Notes under the pieces: model-generated
What the model was told of the DNA's origin: nothing
The model's input: only the letters and a program-made list of their open reading frames with translations
The model's database searches: none
Shown: in pieces, positions 26,152 through 34,896 of the stretch
Layout of the letters: each line of letters begins with the position of its first letter
Numbering within the stretch: position 1 is the first letter of the stretch
Program-made: the position numbers and the translations under genes
Source of the DNA: JANMDS01 sp031430575
GTDB lineage: Bacteria > Pseudomonadota > Gammaproteobacteria > Burkholderiales > Casimicrobiaceae
NCBI GenBank assembly: GCA_031430575.1
Contig: JANPBT010000069.1
Coordinates: 1 to 64,000 of the forward strand
DNA length: 64,000 nucleotides
Reading direction: 5' to 3'

Positions 26152-26931
26152 ATGAAATTGTTTATGTCTCTCTCTCTCTCTCTAGCGGTATCGGTCAACG
26201 CCCAAACACAAGATTCGCCGCCTAGCGTTGAATTTGCAGTGGGCAAAAACAGGTCGTTGAATCTGGGAAAATCCGACCAAGTCGTTGTTAGAGAGAGTCT
26301 AAATGTAATAACTGCACCCTCCAAAAAACGCGACGCGGAGAGGCGAAAACACACTACAGAGAAGCGGAGTCTTATTCTGGCAGAGCATCTGGCCGATGCC
26401 GTCGAGGAGCTCGAGCCTTCTTCTCCAGAAATTCTGTTTTCTGTGATTGACGGTATGCCGGTGGCAGCGACTGTCGATCCGTTAACGAGATCGGTTTCAA
26501 TCATCGTACAAAATCAAGTCTTTCACGCCGAACATCATGGTGGAGGACGATATACCCTTCAAGAAGATCTATTAACGAGAGATTATTTGGGTCGAAAATT
26601 GCTTGGTAGGCTAACCAACAATACGCAGGATAGTATGAAATCGACGCCCCTACCAGAACCACAGCCGGTAGAGCCGATGACAATTTATGGCGCCAACGAT
26701 CCGATCGGCGCAGGTCCAATTTTTCAAGACCCGTACTCGCCGCCTACAGCGGAAAGTGAAAGAGGATCGACTCCTTCGAACGAAACGCCTGAACAAGCTC
26801 GGCTTCGTGGTTGCAAACAATCACGAGACGCTGGCTTGTCACGGTGTAAAGCTGCGATTCACCCTACAATTAAAGCTGCGTGCGTTGCGCTCGTCACCGT
26901 TGTTTATGCGATGTGCACCTCAGGCGACTAA
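26152..26931 (+). CDS. Secreted hypothetical protein with TC-repeat signal peptide
   Basis: A 259-residue protein with no recognised family. The ATG at 26152 follows an AGGAA site and begins a signal peptide whose hydrophobic core (S-L-S-L-S-L) is encoded by (TC)8 at 26167-26182. Cleavage is likely after V-N-A. The mature part is charged, then Pro-rich (about residues 165-205), and ends in a Cys-rich segment (four Cys in the last 45 residues). Changing the TC number by a unit not divisible by three would shift the frame, so it is potentially phase-variable. It is followed 20 bases later by a small open frame. There are no dispersed repeat copies in or around it, suggesting an accessory gene. 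Confidence 0.7.
   Translation: MKLFMSLSLSLAVSVNAQTQDSPPSVEFAVGKNRSLNLGKSDQVVVRESLNVITAPSKKRDAERRKHTTEKRSLILAEHLADAVEELEPSSPEILFSVIDGMPVAATVDPLTRSVSIIVQNQVFHAEHHGGGRYTLQEDLLTRDYLGRKLLGRLTNNTQDSMKSTPLPEPQPVEPMTIYGANDPIGAGPIFQDPYSPPTAESERGSTPSNETPEQARLRGCKQSRDAGLSRCKAAIHPTIKAACVALVTVVYAMCTSGD
26167..26182. repeat. (TC)8 dinucleotide repeat inside a signal peptide
   Basis: Eight TC units after the start of the 26152 gene. The gene is in frame (ON) with eight units. Confidence 0.9.
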
Positions 26932-26951
26932 CTGTTAAAAGTGAGGGTTAA

Positions 26952-27236
26952 GTGTCAGTAAAACTTGTACGCCGCCTGCGAAGCCCAAGTAATCCAAGCA
27001 TGACATGGACAACAACGCTCTCGATTTCGGACACAGATGAAATAAATCTGAGGATGCAGGTTAACGATGTCGTAGTTGAAAGGAAAATATCTAGTGGCTT
27101 AAGGGGTACGTTGTTTGCGGTGATTAACGGCATTTATTTGCATGAACGGGAGTTGCTCGCTTCTTTCCCCGATCTCCTTGAGGATGGTGACATTTTGCTG
27201 GCAGATACTATCGCGGCGCTAGACACTACGCGCTGA
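26952..27236 (+). CDS. Small hypothetical protein
   Basis: A 94-codon open frame that begins with GTG behind a GAGGG site, 20 bases downstream of the 26152 gene on the same strand. An internal ATG at 27000 is an alternative start. The sequence (..LSISDTDEINLRMQVNDVVV..LRGTLFAVINGIYLHERELL..) has no motif I recognise and no signal peptide. The position suggests co-transcription with the secreted-protein gene. Coding status is uncertain. Confidence 0.4.
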   Translation: MSVKLVRRLRSPSNPSMTWTTTLSISDTDEINLRMQVNDVVVERKISSGLRGTLFAVINGIYLHERELLASFPDLLEDGDILLADTIAALDTTR

Positions 27237-27632
27237 CGAATATCTCGACGGATAGGAAATCAAAACGCAGCGGGGCAAGCATCGCGCGGCTTTGCTGCCA
27301 GCGAACGCCTCTTACGGGGCGTTTTATAAGTACACTGCGTATGCCGACTTCCCGCACGAGCATCGCAGTCGAGCCAGTATTGGTGTCGAAATGTTTTATG
27401 TTGATCAGGACGCGCATGAATTCGTTGACTCCGCTATTTTTTAATGGGCGATCGCAGATAATGGCATGACAAGCTGAATAGTTTTCTCAGATTTTGGTGA
27501 CGGATGGACAGCCTACTGCGCCGCCGGTTTTTATCAAATGGTGTGCGGTCGCAAGTTTTATTGGGACAATCGGTTTGAAATTGCGGCGCGGCGCGCGGAT
27601 CGGCAGCCTCATGGGTAGGCTGATCGGTAGCG
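27237..27632. other. Intergenic gap
   Basis: Only short unconvincing open frames and a degenerate repeat copy (CTGCGCCGCCGGT near 27516). I see no gene or RNA. Confidence 0.5.
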
Positions 27633-28040
27633 TTAACGCCAGTCGCGCGCGCGCTCGCGATCCGCAGCTGCAACGACCAAGAGCGCTACGATCAGCGCCA
27701 CGCTATATTCGCTACCGCCAGTGCCGTGCTCGCCGACAAACCATCCTTGCTTGGCATGAATAAGCACGATTCCTCCTGCAGCCACAGCGAAAAGCGCGCT
27801 CGCGGCAAGCCGAATTTTGACACCTAAGATCAGGCAAATTCCGGCCACAATTTCTACAATAGAAATTGCCCACACGACGAGCACGCCTTGGGGAAACCCG
27901 AGCGTTTCAAGAAACCCACCGAAGCGCGGGATCGTGCCATTTGCAATGCGCACAATCGCATGCGCCATGAAGAAGACTGCCAAAGCAACGCGCAATAGCA
28001 TGAGCGCTGCGGGCAGTGAAATGAACGGAAAATTTTTCAT
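27633..28040 (-). CDS. DoxX-family membrane protein
   Basis: A 135-residue four-helix membrane protein of the DoxX/YphA type: 'LMLLRVALAVFFMAHAIVRI', 'LGFPQGVLVVWAISIVEIVAGICLILG', and 'AAGGIVLIHAKQGWFVGEHGTGGSEYSV', which is the strongly conserved late motif. Members are linked to thiosulfate oxidation or redox stress, but most have no known function. It stands alone; a repeat pair lies in its upstream region. Confidence 0.85.
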   Translation of the reverse strand: MKNFPFISLPAALMLLRVALAVFFMAHAIVRIANGTIPRFGGFLETLGFPQGVLVVWAISIVEIVAGICLILGVKIRLAASALFAVAAGGIVLIHAKQGWFVGEHGTGGSEYSVALIVALLVVAAADRERARDWR

Positions 28041-28072
28041 CGTCGATTTGGCTAGAGTTTGATGGGGGCATC

Positions 28073-28125
28073 ATACCTGCGGCTCAGATTCAGCCTTTTT
28101 GGGGCGTATTCTGCGCCGCAGGTAT
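28073..28125. repeat. Inverted repeat pair
   Basis: Variant ATACCTGCGGCTCAG at 28073-28087 faces exact CTGCGCCGCAGGTAT at 28111-28125. It lies between the DUF1080 gene stop and the DoxX gene start, both minus strand. Confidence 0.88.
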
Positions 28126-28160
28126 TGATTTTGTAAGCGCGATTTGGGGTAATCGTGGGG

Positions 28161-28769
28161 CTAGAGCGTGCGCACTTGCACCTTACGCCATTTGATCGGG
28201 CCGCCGCGCGCAGCTTTCACGCCCGCGCCGTATTGCAGCGCAAACGGACCCGCTGCAAATTTACTATTCTCGAAATCAACCGTCTTCAAGCCATTGAGCA
28301 TCACCACCATGCGCGGCCCGACGGCTTTGATTTCCAATACATTCCATTTACCGCCCACTAAATTAGTCAGCGGCACGGGCACTTCTGCGAAATCAACGAT
28401 CGCGCCTGAGCCGTATTTGGGCTCCGGGCGAATGTCCCAAATATTGACTTCATAGGCGGTGGCTGCAGCAATCGTCTTGGCATCTTGCGCGCGAATAAAG
28501 ATGCCGCTATTGGTATCGGTGGAGGCAAAAAATTCTGCCCGAATCTCGAAATTGGTGTACGGCGTTTTGGTGACCAGATAGCCGCCCTTACCGTCGTCTG
28601 CCATGATCGTGCCGCCTTTAGCCCGCCAATTGGCATCGCCGGTACGGTCGAAATTTTCCATCCCTTTTTCGCCATCAAGCAACGTGACCCAGCCGCCGCC
28701 AGTCATGCTCGCGCAGCCCGCAAGTGCTGCCGCTGCGACGGCGAAGCAAAGCGTTTTCAAAGTATTCAT
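28161..28769 (-). CDS. DUF1080 (3-keto-disaccharide hydrolase-like) lipoprotein
   Basis: A 202-residue protein. The signal ends in a lipobox (LAGC, Cys at about residue 19). The mature part is a concanavalin-type beta-sandwich of the DUF1080 family: 'WVTLLDGEKGMENFD', 'YLVTKTPYTNFEIRAEFFASTDTNSGIFIRAQD', 'YEVNIWD' and 'NVLEIKAVGPRMVVMLNG'. Some family members bind or hydrolyse glycans; the substrate here is unknown. It is preceded by an AGGA site. There are no clear operon partners. Confidence 0.87.
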   Translation of the reverse strand: MNTLKTLCFAVAAAALAGCASMTGGGWVTLLDGEKGMENFDRTGDANWRAKGGTIMADDGKGGYLVTKTPYTNFEIRAEFFASTDTNSGIFIRAQDAKTIAAATAYEVNIWDIRPEPKYGSGAIVDFAEVPVPLTNLVGGKWNVLEIKAVGPRMVVMLNGLKTVDFENSKFAAGPFALQYGAGVKAARGGPIKWRKVQVRTL

Positions 28770-28863
28770 TGTGAAATCCTCGCATTAAAAATTGATTTAC
28801 TGATTGTGCGCTTTGAGCCGGGAGAGTTTAACGCTGCAGTCCACTTTGAGCTCTTATTTATGC

Positions 28864-28926
28864 ATACCTGCGGCGCAGAATCAGGCTAAAACGGGGTATT
28901 GCGCGCGCCAATCTGCTCCGCAGGGT
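28864..28926. repeat. Inverted repeat pair
   Basis: ATACCTGCGGCGCAG (28864-28878) with a diverged partner CTGCTCCGCAGGGTT (28913-28926), between two minus-strand genes. Confidence 0.82.
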
Positions 28927-28989
28927 TTGCGGCCGCAACGCGACCTGCGCCAATGCGACGCGCAATCGCTTGCGCGCTTTAGCGCTGAA

Positions 28990-29673
28990 CTAAAGCGTCT
29001 CGTCCGCGCCCAGCATGCCCATTGTGCGCAAAGATTTCTCGACCCATGCTTGCCGAAATTGTCCGCGCGCGATTTCAGCAGTGCGCCGCGCTTCGTCTTC
29101 TACTTTTTTCTCAACGAGCGGAATCCGCGCGGCGAGCGCTTCGGCCTCCACCACCATCACGCCGTCGGCATCGGCGATGATGAAATCGCCGGGCCGCACC
29201 ACGATGCCTCCGCACGAGATCGGATGATTGATCCGCCCCGGTGCGACCTTGCCCGGCCCGTTGGGATTGCTGCCGACGCTGAAAATCGGAAAGCCCATGG
29301 CGATGAGCTCAGGCACATCGCGCACCGCACCATCCATCACCACACCAGCCAGGCCGATCCCTTTTGCCGTCGATAGCATCAGCATGCCCATCAGCGCGGC
29401 CGTTTGATCGGCTTTGCCATCGATCACCAACACATCACCGGGCTGCGCCAGCGCGAGCGCAGCGTGGATCATCAGGTTGTCCCCGGGGCGCACCTCAACG
29501 GTAAACGCGCTGCCCGCGCATTTCATCGTAGGCGATACCGCGCAGATGCGCCCATGCATTGCGCCGCGCCGCCCGCCAACATCGCTAAACATGGCAGGCT
29601 GGTGGAGCGCAGCGCGGGCGACGAGCGCGGCATCAAGGCGGGTGAAGGAGCGAACGATATCGGGAGTAGGCAT
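28990..29673 (-). CDS. RraA-like aldolase (4-carboxy-4-hydroxy-2-oxoadipate aldolase/oxaloacetate decarboxylase type)
   Basis: A 227-residue protein of the HMG/CHA aldolase-RraA fold: 'GSAFTVEVRPGDNLMIHAALALAQPGDVLVIDG', then 'GLAGVVMDGAVRDVPELIAMGFPIFSVG' with the active-site G-x-x-R-D and downstream Asp, and 'VRPGDFIIADADGVMVV'. True aldolases use Mg2+ to cleave 4-carboxy-4-hydroxy-2-oxoadipate in protocatechuate or gallate catabolism. The next gene encodes a TctC protein, a common pairing for carboxylate catabolism. The ATG at 29673 is preferred over an in-frame TTG at 29685. Confidence 0.83.
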   Translation of the reverse strand: MPTPDIVRSFTRLDAALVARAALHQPAMFSDVGGRRGAMHGRICAVSPTMKCAGSAFTVEVRPGDNLMIHAALALAQPGDVLVIDGKADQTAALMGMLMLSTAKGIGLAGVVMDGAVRDVPELIAMGFPIFSVGSNPNGPGKVAPGRINHPISCGGIVVRPGDFIIADADGVMVVEAEALAARIPLVEKKVEDEARRTAEIARGQFRQAWVEKSLRTMGMLGADETL

Positions 29674-29701
29674 ACTTGATTTCAATTAAAACGCAGCAAA
29701 A

Positions 29702-29715
29702 CTGCGCCGCAGGTA
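29702..29715. repeat. Single dispersed repeat copy
   Basis: CTGCGCCGCAGGTA, between the RraA-like gene start and the TctC gene stop, 13 bases from the latter. Confidence 0.9.
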
Positions 29716-29727
29716 GAGCACTAAAAG

Positions 29728-30696
29728 TTAGTCTAATTTTGCACCGGTAGCCTTAATAATCGGCGCCCAGCGCGCGAGCTCATCTCTAATGATTTTGCCA
29801 AACGCATCCGGCGTGCCACCAATGACTTCAGCCCCTTGGTCTTGAATTTTTTTGCGCGCGTCAGAAGATTTCAATACGGCATTCATTTCGGTTGAAAGTT
29901 TGACGATCACGTCGTTGGGCGTGCCCGTCGGGGCGACGAAGCCAAAAAATGTAACCGCTTCAAAGCCTTTAAATCCAGATTCATCAATCGTGGGCACCTC
30001 GGGAATATCGTCTACCCGCTTGAGTGAAGTCACCGCGATTGCGCGCATGCGCCCATTTTTTACAAAGCCGATTAATGTCGGCACTGACGACATATAGAGT
30101 TGCACCTGCCCACCGATCAGATCGGTCGACGCTTGCGCCGCGCCTTTGTAAGGAATATGAGTAAACGCGACACCCGCACTTTTTTGCAGAAGCTCGCCTG
30201 CCAAATGCCCAACCGTACCATTGCCTGCAGAGGCGAAATTGAGTGAGCCCGGTTTTGCCTTGGAAGCGGCGATGATATCGGCAAGCGTTTTGTGAGGCGA
30301 ATTTGCCGGCACAACGAAGAGCATGGGCGCGCTGGCAATCAGCGTGATCGGTATTAAATCTTTGACCGAATCGTAAGGCATCTTGTTATAGAGCGTGGGA
30401 TTAATCGAGAGATTGCTGGTTTGGCCCAGCCCGATCGTGTAGCCATCGGCTGAAGATTTGGCAACCGCATCAATCCCTAAATTACCCCCAGAGCCTGGCT
30501 TATTTTCAACGACCATCGTCCAGCCTAACGTCGTTGCCAGCTTATGGCTCACTTCGCGCGCGATGATGTCCGTTCCCCCGCCGGGCGGAAAGGGGACGAT
30601 CACGCGAATCGGCTTGGATGGAAAGGTTTGCGCGAGCTGCGCTGCGCTCGGCAATGCAAACGATAACGAGACTAGCAACGAAATCAATCGACGCAT
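29728..30696 (-). CDS. Bug/TctC-family periplasmic binding protein
   Basis: A 322-residue tripartite-tricarboxylate-type binding protein. It has a signal peptide (cleavage after S-A-A-Q), then 'FPSKPIRVIVPFPPGGGTDIIAREV' and 'MVVENKPGSGGNLGIDAVAKSSADGYTIGL', both hallmark segments. 'GTVGHLAGELLQKSAGVAFTHIPYKGAAQAS' forms the carboxylate site. It binds an organic acid; no TctA/TctB membrane genes are nearby, as is common for Bug proteins. A GAGGGAG site precedes the ATG. The neighbour is an RraA-like aldolase gene on the same strand, suggesting a shared catabolic role. Confidence 0.9.
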   Translation of the reverse strand: MRRLISLLVSLSFALPSAAQLAQTFPSKPIRVIVPFPPGGGTDIIAREVSHKLATTLGWTMVVENKPGSGGNLGIDAVAKSSADGYTIGLGQTSNLSINPTLYNKMPYDSVKDLIPITLIASAPMLFVVPANSPHKTLADIIAASKAKPGSLNFASAGNGTVGHLAGELLQKSAGVAFTHIPYKGAAQASTDLIGGQVQLYMSSVPTLIGFVKNGRMRAIAVTSLKRVDDIPEVPTIDESGFKGFEAVTFFGFVAPTGTPNDVIVKLSTEMNAVLKSSDARKKIQDQGAEVIGGTPDAFGKIIRDELARWAPIIKATGAKLD

Positions 30697-30805
30697 CTAA
30701 AAACTCCCTCAGTGGTTAGGAAATGAATTTTTATCAACTGATGATAAAGCAAGCACGCCGATTTAATCTCAATCAAGTCCGAAACAACGTCGAAATAACG
30801 AAAAT

Positions 30806-30820
30806 CTGCGCCGCAGGTAT
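30806..30820. repeat. Single dispersed repeat copy
   Basis: CTGCGCCGCAGGTAT at the very end of the SRPBCC gene, touching its stop codon region. Confidence 0.9.
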
Positions 30821-31348
30821 TTACTTATTTTCAGCGATTAATTTCAACCCCGCCAAGCCTTGCGCAAATTTGCCGCCCACCATTTTTTCCATGCTGAAAA
30901 ATAGGCTCATGACTTTGGAGAGAAACTTATTTTCACCCATCATCGATTGGGTCACGCGCGTGCTGCGACCCTCTGACGTAAGGGTGAATTCGATCTTATT
31001 TTGCGCGGCAAAAGGCTTGATGAAATGAATGTCTATTTTGATCGTTGACGGTGGAATCGACTCTCGCATAAACATCTCGCCCTCGCCCAGCTGGCGATTC
31101 CCCGCCCACGCATAATGCGCGCCCGCGCCCTGCGCCGCGCCGGTAAACATGCGCTTCACATTTGGGTCAATCTTCTCCCAAGGCGACCACGGCAGCCACG
31201 CATGAAAATCATTGAGATGGGGAAATATTTTTTCAGGCGGCGCATCAATCAACACAGTGCGCTCAACGCGAAACTGCGAAGGCCGCAGCGCCGCCATCAG
31301 CAACGCGCCCGCGATCACCACTAGCACGAGATAGAGCGATAGCAGCAT
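30821..31348 (-). CDS. SRPBCC-family (polyketide cyclase-like) membrane-anchored protein
   Basis: A 175-residue protein with one N-terminal transmembrane helix (about residues 1-20) and a START/SRPBCC domain: 'RVERTVLIDAPPEKIFPHLNDFHAWLPWSPWEKIDPNVKRMFTG', 'GAHYAWAGNRQLGEGEMFMRES', ending in 'SLFFSMEKMVGGKFAQGLAGLK'. These domains bind hydrophobic ligands; no specific role is evident. I prefer the ATG at 31348, behind AGGAGG (10-base spacing), over 31411. Confidence 0.83.
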   Translation of the reverse strand: MLLSLYLVLVVIAGALLMAALRPSQFRVERTVLIDAPPEKIFPHLNDFHAWLPWSPWEKIDPNVKRMFTGAAQGAGAHYAWAGNRQLGEGEMFMRESIPPSTIKIDIHFIKPFAAQNKIEFTLTSEGRSTRVTQSMMGENKFLSKVMSLFFSMEKMVGGKFAQGLAGLKLIAENK

Positions 31349-31819
31349 GATTAATATGCCTCCTAGACGTTTGATGTTTGTAGAGCTGCTCAATCCTACC
31401 ACCGAGCGCATGCGGTTTCAAGCGTTGGAAGCGCAACCCTGCGGCGCAGATTGGCGCAGCGTGCATTCATAACGCACCCTCGTTAGTTTTTAGACGACAT
31501 TCGTTATCCGAAATTGGATTCAACCCAATTTCGCTGACCGTCTTGCCGTCGCTCTGACATAAACGGTCTTTCCTGCGCTGCTAGGGCATAATCTGCAAGC
31601 CAATCGAACCGACTTTGCACTGGGCGCGGTCGGGTTCATTTGCTCCTGCAAAGTCATCAAAACTTCATGCGCGTCGTAAGCCATTTGCAAAATGTTCAAG
31701 CTTGGTATTGACCACCAATTCTCGCCATCGTCGGCTTTATTGCCGTTTGTGGTTGCGAGCTGCGCACGCGCTAAACCCCTCATAAACTATGCCCTTCAAC
31801 ACTAACCAGGAAGATCTCA
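31349..31819. other. Intergenic region upstream of icd
   Basis: It contains a variant of the dispersed repeat (ACCCTGCGGCGCAGA, 31436-31450). Directly after it is a half-element related to the 'GGTGCGTT...AACGCACC' repeat (about 31454-31490). An 87-codon minus-strand open frame at 31520-31783 has no supporting features. The icd promoter should lie near the right end. Confidence 0.5.
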
Positions 31820-34051
31820 GTGGCTGCTGAAAAATCAAAAATTATTTACACGTTGACGGACGAAGCCCCCATGTTGGCGACGGCAGCGTTTTTACCCATC
31901 GTTCGTGCTTTTGCGGCGCCGGCAGGCATCGACGTGGCGCAGAGCGACATTTCGGTCGCCGCGCGCGTGCTGGCCGCCTTTCCCGAATGCCTTTCTGAGG
32001 CGCAACGCGTGCCTGATAATCTGGCCGAGCTGGGCAAACTCACTTTGCTGCCTTCTGCCAATATCATTAAGTTGCCCAATATCAGTGCCTCGGTCGGCCA
32101 GCTAGAGGCTTGCATCAATGAGCTGCAAGCCAAGGGCTACGCTGTGCCCGATTACCCCGAAGTGCCTAAAACCGAAGACGAAAAAGCCATTCGCGCACGC
32201 TACGCGCGTTGCATCGGCAGCGCCGTCAACCCGGTTTTGCGCGAAGGCAACTCTGATCGTCGCGCGCCGCGTGCTGTTAAAGAGTTTGCGCGCAAAAACC
32301 CCCACAGCATGGCCGAGTGGAGTCAGGCTTCGCCCAGCCACGTCTCTCACATGCACTCGGGCGACTTCTATCATGGCGAAAAATCCATGACGATGGATAA
32401 GCCGCGCGATGTCAAGATGGAGCTCATCACCGCGAGTGGCAAGACGATTGTTTTGAAGCCTAAGGTCTCGTTGCTCGATCGCGAAGTGATCGACAGCATG
32501 TTCATGAGCAAGAAGGCGCTGTGCGATTTTTACGAAAAAGAAATTGAAGATGCGCACAAAACCGGCGTAATGTTCTCGTTGCACGTCAAGGCCACCATGA
32601 TGAAGGTGTCTCACCCCATCGTGTTTGGCCACTGCGTTAAGATTTTTTATCGCGAAGCATTTGCCAAGCATGGCAAATTGTTTGAAGAAATTGGTGTGAA
32701 CGTCAACAACGGCATGGCCAACCTGTACGAAAAAATTGCCACGCTGACGCAAAGCAAACAAGACGAAATTAAGCGTGATCTGCACGCCTGCCACGAGCAC
32801 CGCCCCGAGCTGGCCATGGTGGATTCAGCTAAAGGCATTACCAACTTCCACTCGCCAAACGATGTCATCGTCGACGCTTCGATGCCCGCCATGATTCGCA
32901 ACGGCGGCAAAATGTGGGATGCCAACGGTCGCTTAAAAGACGTGAAAGCCGTCATGCCCGAATCGACCTTCGCCCGCATTTACCAAGAGATCATCAACTT
33001 CTGCAAATGGCATGGCGCGTTCGATCCAAAAACGATGGGCACCGTGCCCAACGTTGGCCTCATGGCGCAGCAGGCTGAGGAATATGGCTCGCACGACAAA
33101 ACCTTCGAGATCGCTGAAGACGGTGTGGCCAATATTACCGATTTGGCCACTGGCGAGGTGTTGTTGAGTCAAAACGTAGAAGTGGGCGACATCTGGCGGA
33201 TGTGTCAGGTGAAAGATGCCGCGATTAGAGATTGGGTCAAACTCGCGGTGACCCGTGGCCGTAACTCGGGGATGCCCGTGGTCTTCTGGCTCGATCAGTA
33301 TCGTCCGCACGAAGCGCAGCTCATCACCAAGGTAAAGATGTATCTGCATGAGCACAATACCTCCGGCCTAGACATCCAGATCATGAGCCAAGTGCGCGCC
33401 ATGCGTTTCACCTTGGAGCGGGTGGCGCGCGGCTTTGACACCATTAGCGTTACCGGCAACATCTTGCGCGATTACCTGACCGACTTGTTCCCCATCATGG
33501 AATTGGGTACCAGCGCCAAGATGCTTTCTATCGTGCCGTTGATGGCAGGCGGTGGTCTGTATGAAACGGGTGCCGGCGGCTCTGCGCCCAAGCACGTGCA
33601 GCAGCTCGTAGAGGAAAATCATTTGCGCTGGGATTCACTCGGTGAGTTCCTCGCTTTGGCCGTATCGCTTGAAGACGTGGGGATCAAAACGAGCAATAGC
33701 AAGGCCAAAATCCTCGCTCAAACCTTGGATGCTGCCACTGGCAAATTACTCGACAACAACAAAAACCCAAGCCCTAAAACCGGCCAACTTGATAATCGCG
33801 GTAGCCAGTTTTATTTAGCGATGTATTGGGCGCAAGCGTTGGCCGCGCAGACCGAAGATGCGGCATTGCAAGCCCATTTCTCCAAGCTCGCCAAAGCGCT
33901 GACCGATAACGAGCTGAAGATCGTTGAAGAGTTCAAAGTCGTGCAAGGTAAGCCGGCGGATATTGGTGGATATTTCATGCCCGACGTTGAGAAGCTGAGC
34001 GCAGTCATGCGCCCGAGCGCGACCTTGAATGCGGTGCTTGCGCAGGCTTAA
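31820..34051 (+). CDS. icd: Monomeric NADP-dependent isocitrate dehydrogenase
   Basis: A 743-residue enzyme of the monomeric IDH family (about 740 residues, unrelated in length to the 410-residue dimeric form). It begins with a GTG behind AGGAAG. Characteristic segments are 'IYTLTDEAPMLATAAFLPIV', 'LREGNSDRRAPRAVKEFARKNPH', 'SGDFYHGEKSM', 'HRPELAMVDSAKGITNFHSPNDVIVDASMPAMIR' and 'GRNSGMPVVFWLDQYRPHEAQLI'. It converts isocitrate and NADP+ to 2-oxoglutarate, CO2 and NADPH in the TCA cycle. It stands as a single gene and contains no dispersed repeat copy. Confidence 0.96.
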   Translation: MAAEKSKIIYTLTDEAPMLATAAFLPIVRAFAAPAGIDVAQSDISVAARVLAAFPECLSEAQRVPDNLAELGKLTLLPSANIIKLPNISASVGQLEACINELQAKGYAVPDYPEVPKTEDEKAIRARYARCIGSAVNPVLREGNSDRRAPRAVKEFARKNPHSMAEWSQASPSHVSHMHSGDFYHGEKSMTMDKPRDVKMELITASGKTIVLKPKVSLLDREVIDSMFMSKKALCDFYEKEIEDAHKTGVMFSLHVKATMMKVSHPIVFGHCVKIFYREAFAKHGKLFEEIGVNVNNGMANLYEKIATLTQSKQDEIKRDLHACHEHRPELAMVDSAKGITNFHSPNDVIVDASMPAMIRNGGKMWDANGRLKDVKAVMPESTFARIYQEIINFCKWHGAFDPKTMGTVPNVGLMAQQAEEYGSHDKTFEIAEDGVANITDLATGEVLLSQNVEVGDIWRMCQVKDAAIRDWVKLAVTRGRNSGMPVVFWLDQYRPHEAQLITKVKMYLHEHNTSGLDIQIMSQVRAMRFTLERVARGFDTISVTGNILRDYLTDLFPIMELGTSAKMLSIVPLMAGGGLYETGAGGSAPKHVQQLVEENHLRWDSLGEFLALAVSLEDVGIKTSNSKAKILAQTLDAATGKLLDNNKNPSPKTGQLDNRGSQFYLAMYWAQALAAQTEDAALQAHFSKLAKALTDNELKIVEEFKVVQGKPADIGGYFMPDVEKLSAVMRPSATLNAVLAQA

Positions 34052-34139
34052 ATAAATCTGCGTCGTCTTTTTTAGGATCAGCAAGTGGCCATTGTTCTGG
34101 GAGATTTCCTAGGGGAATGGCCGTTGTAGGTACAAAAAT

Positions 34140-34152
34140 TGCGCCGCAGGTA
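34140..34152. repeat. Single dispersed repeat copy after icd
   Basis: TGCGCCGCAGGTA about 90 bases downstream of the icd stop, with T replacing C at the first core base. Confidence 0.85.
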
Positions 34153-34180
34153 AGATCGATAATCCGCAGCGGGCCGTAAG

Positions 34181-34310
34181 CAGGGGTTCACCCCACCCGC
34201 TTCAGATTCTGGTCGTTTGCAAGAATGAGCGGTTCAGCCGCAAAGAAAAAATGATGACGCGCGTTGCGCGTTTGGGTATCGAGGTGGGGTGAACCCCACC
34301 CTACGCGGGC
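34181..34310. repeat. About 125-bp MITE-like element, copy A
   Basis: The ends are inverted repeats (GGGGTTCACCCCACCC and GGTGGGGTGAACCCCACC). The inside reads 'AAGAATGAGCGGTTCAGCC...GATGACGCGCGTTGCGC'. A nearly identical copy in the same orientation lies at 34757-34893, on the other side of the small membrane gene. It occupies most of the icd-membrane gene gap. Confidence 0.85.
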
Positions 34311-34379
34311 TTTTGCGTGGATTTTGTATTCAGAAGCGATCATCGTTAGCGCGTGCGTGCGCGCACGTTTAAACGAACC

Positions 34380-34703
34380 TCAAAACCAGCGCATTTCCAA
34401 TTTCGCGATTGTCTTGAGCACTCCAATTGCCGCAAGCCAGCCCAGCACAATATCCCAAAACGCCATTAAGAAAAAGAGCGGCGTGCCAATGAAGTTGGCG
34501 ATGGGTAGGCCGTAATACTTCAGCCGACTCGGCCAGAAGCCGGTCGCTAGGCAAGGCCCTCCCCATGCCTCCAACGTGCAGCCGTAAGTTGCTGATATTT
34601 TTTGCCCCACGAGCACCCCAATCACCGGCGCACCCAAGAGCACCGCGAAAATAATCAATCCTACGAGTAGGATGTTCGCTAACAGATTTGCCTTTTTCCT
34701 CAT
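34380..34703 (-). CDS. Small hypothetical membrane protein
   Basis: A 107-residue protein with two or three hydrophobic helices ('LLANILLVGLIIFAVLLGAPVIGVLVG', 'PLFFLMAFWDIVLGWLAAIGVL') and two central Cys (Y-G-C-T...G-P-C-L). I chose the ATG at 34703; an upstream ATG (34781) would add a charged stretch reaching into the flanking repeat. The gene is bracketed by two direct copies of a MITE-like element, which could have carried it as a unit or simply target the same neighbourhood. Function unknown. Confidence 0.65.
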   Translation of the reverse strand: MRKKANLLANILLVGLIIFAVLLGAPVIGVLVGQKISATYGCTLEAWGGPCLATGFWPSRLKYYGLPIANFIGTPLFFLMAFWDIVLGWLAAIGVLKTIAKLEMRWF

Positions 34704-34756
34704 TCGAGAATGATACCGAAAGTCGCAGTGGTCGCGCGGGTTTTTGCGTAAACGAG

Positions 34757-34893
34757 GTAGGGTGCGGTTCACCCCACCCATTTCAGGTTTTTGTCGTTCG
34801 CAAGAATGAGCGGTTCAACCGCAAAGAAAAATGATGACGCGCGTTGCGCATTTAGGTATTGAGGTGGGGTGAACCCCACCCTACGCGTGCTAC
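34757..34893. repeat. About 125-bp MITE-like element, copy B
   Basis: Same orientation and nearly the same sequence as 34181-34310, including the terminal GGTGGGGTGAACCCCACC. It ends about four bases before the TPR gene stop codon. Confidence 0.85.
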
Positions 34894-34896
34894 TTG

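Noticed and set aside
31520..31783. 87-codon minus-strand open frame upstream of icd
   Set aside because: Low-complexity residue mix without domain or signal features, and overlaps the expected icd control region.
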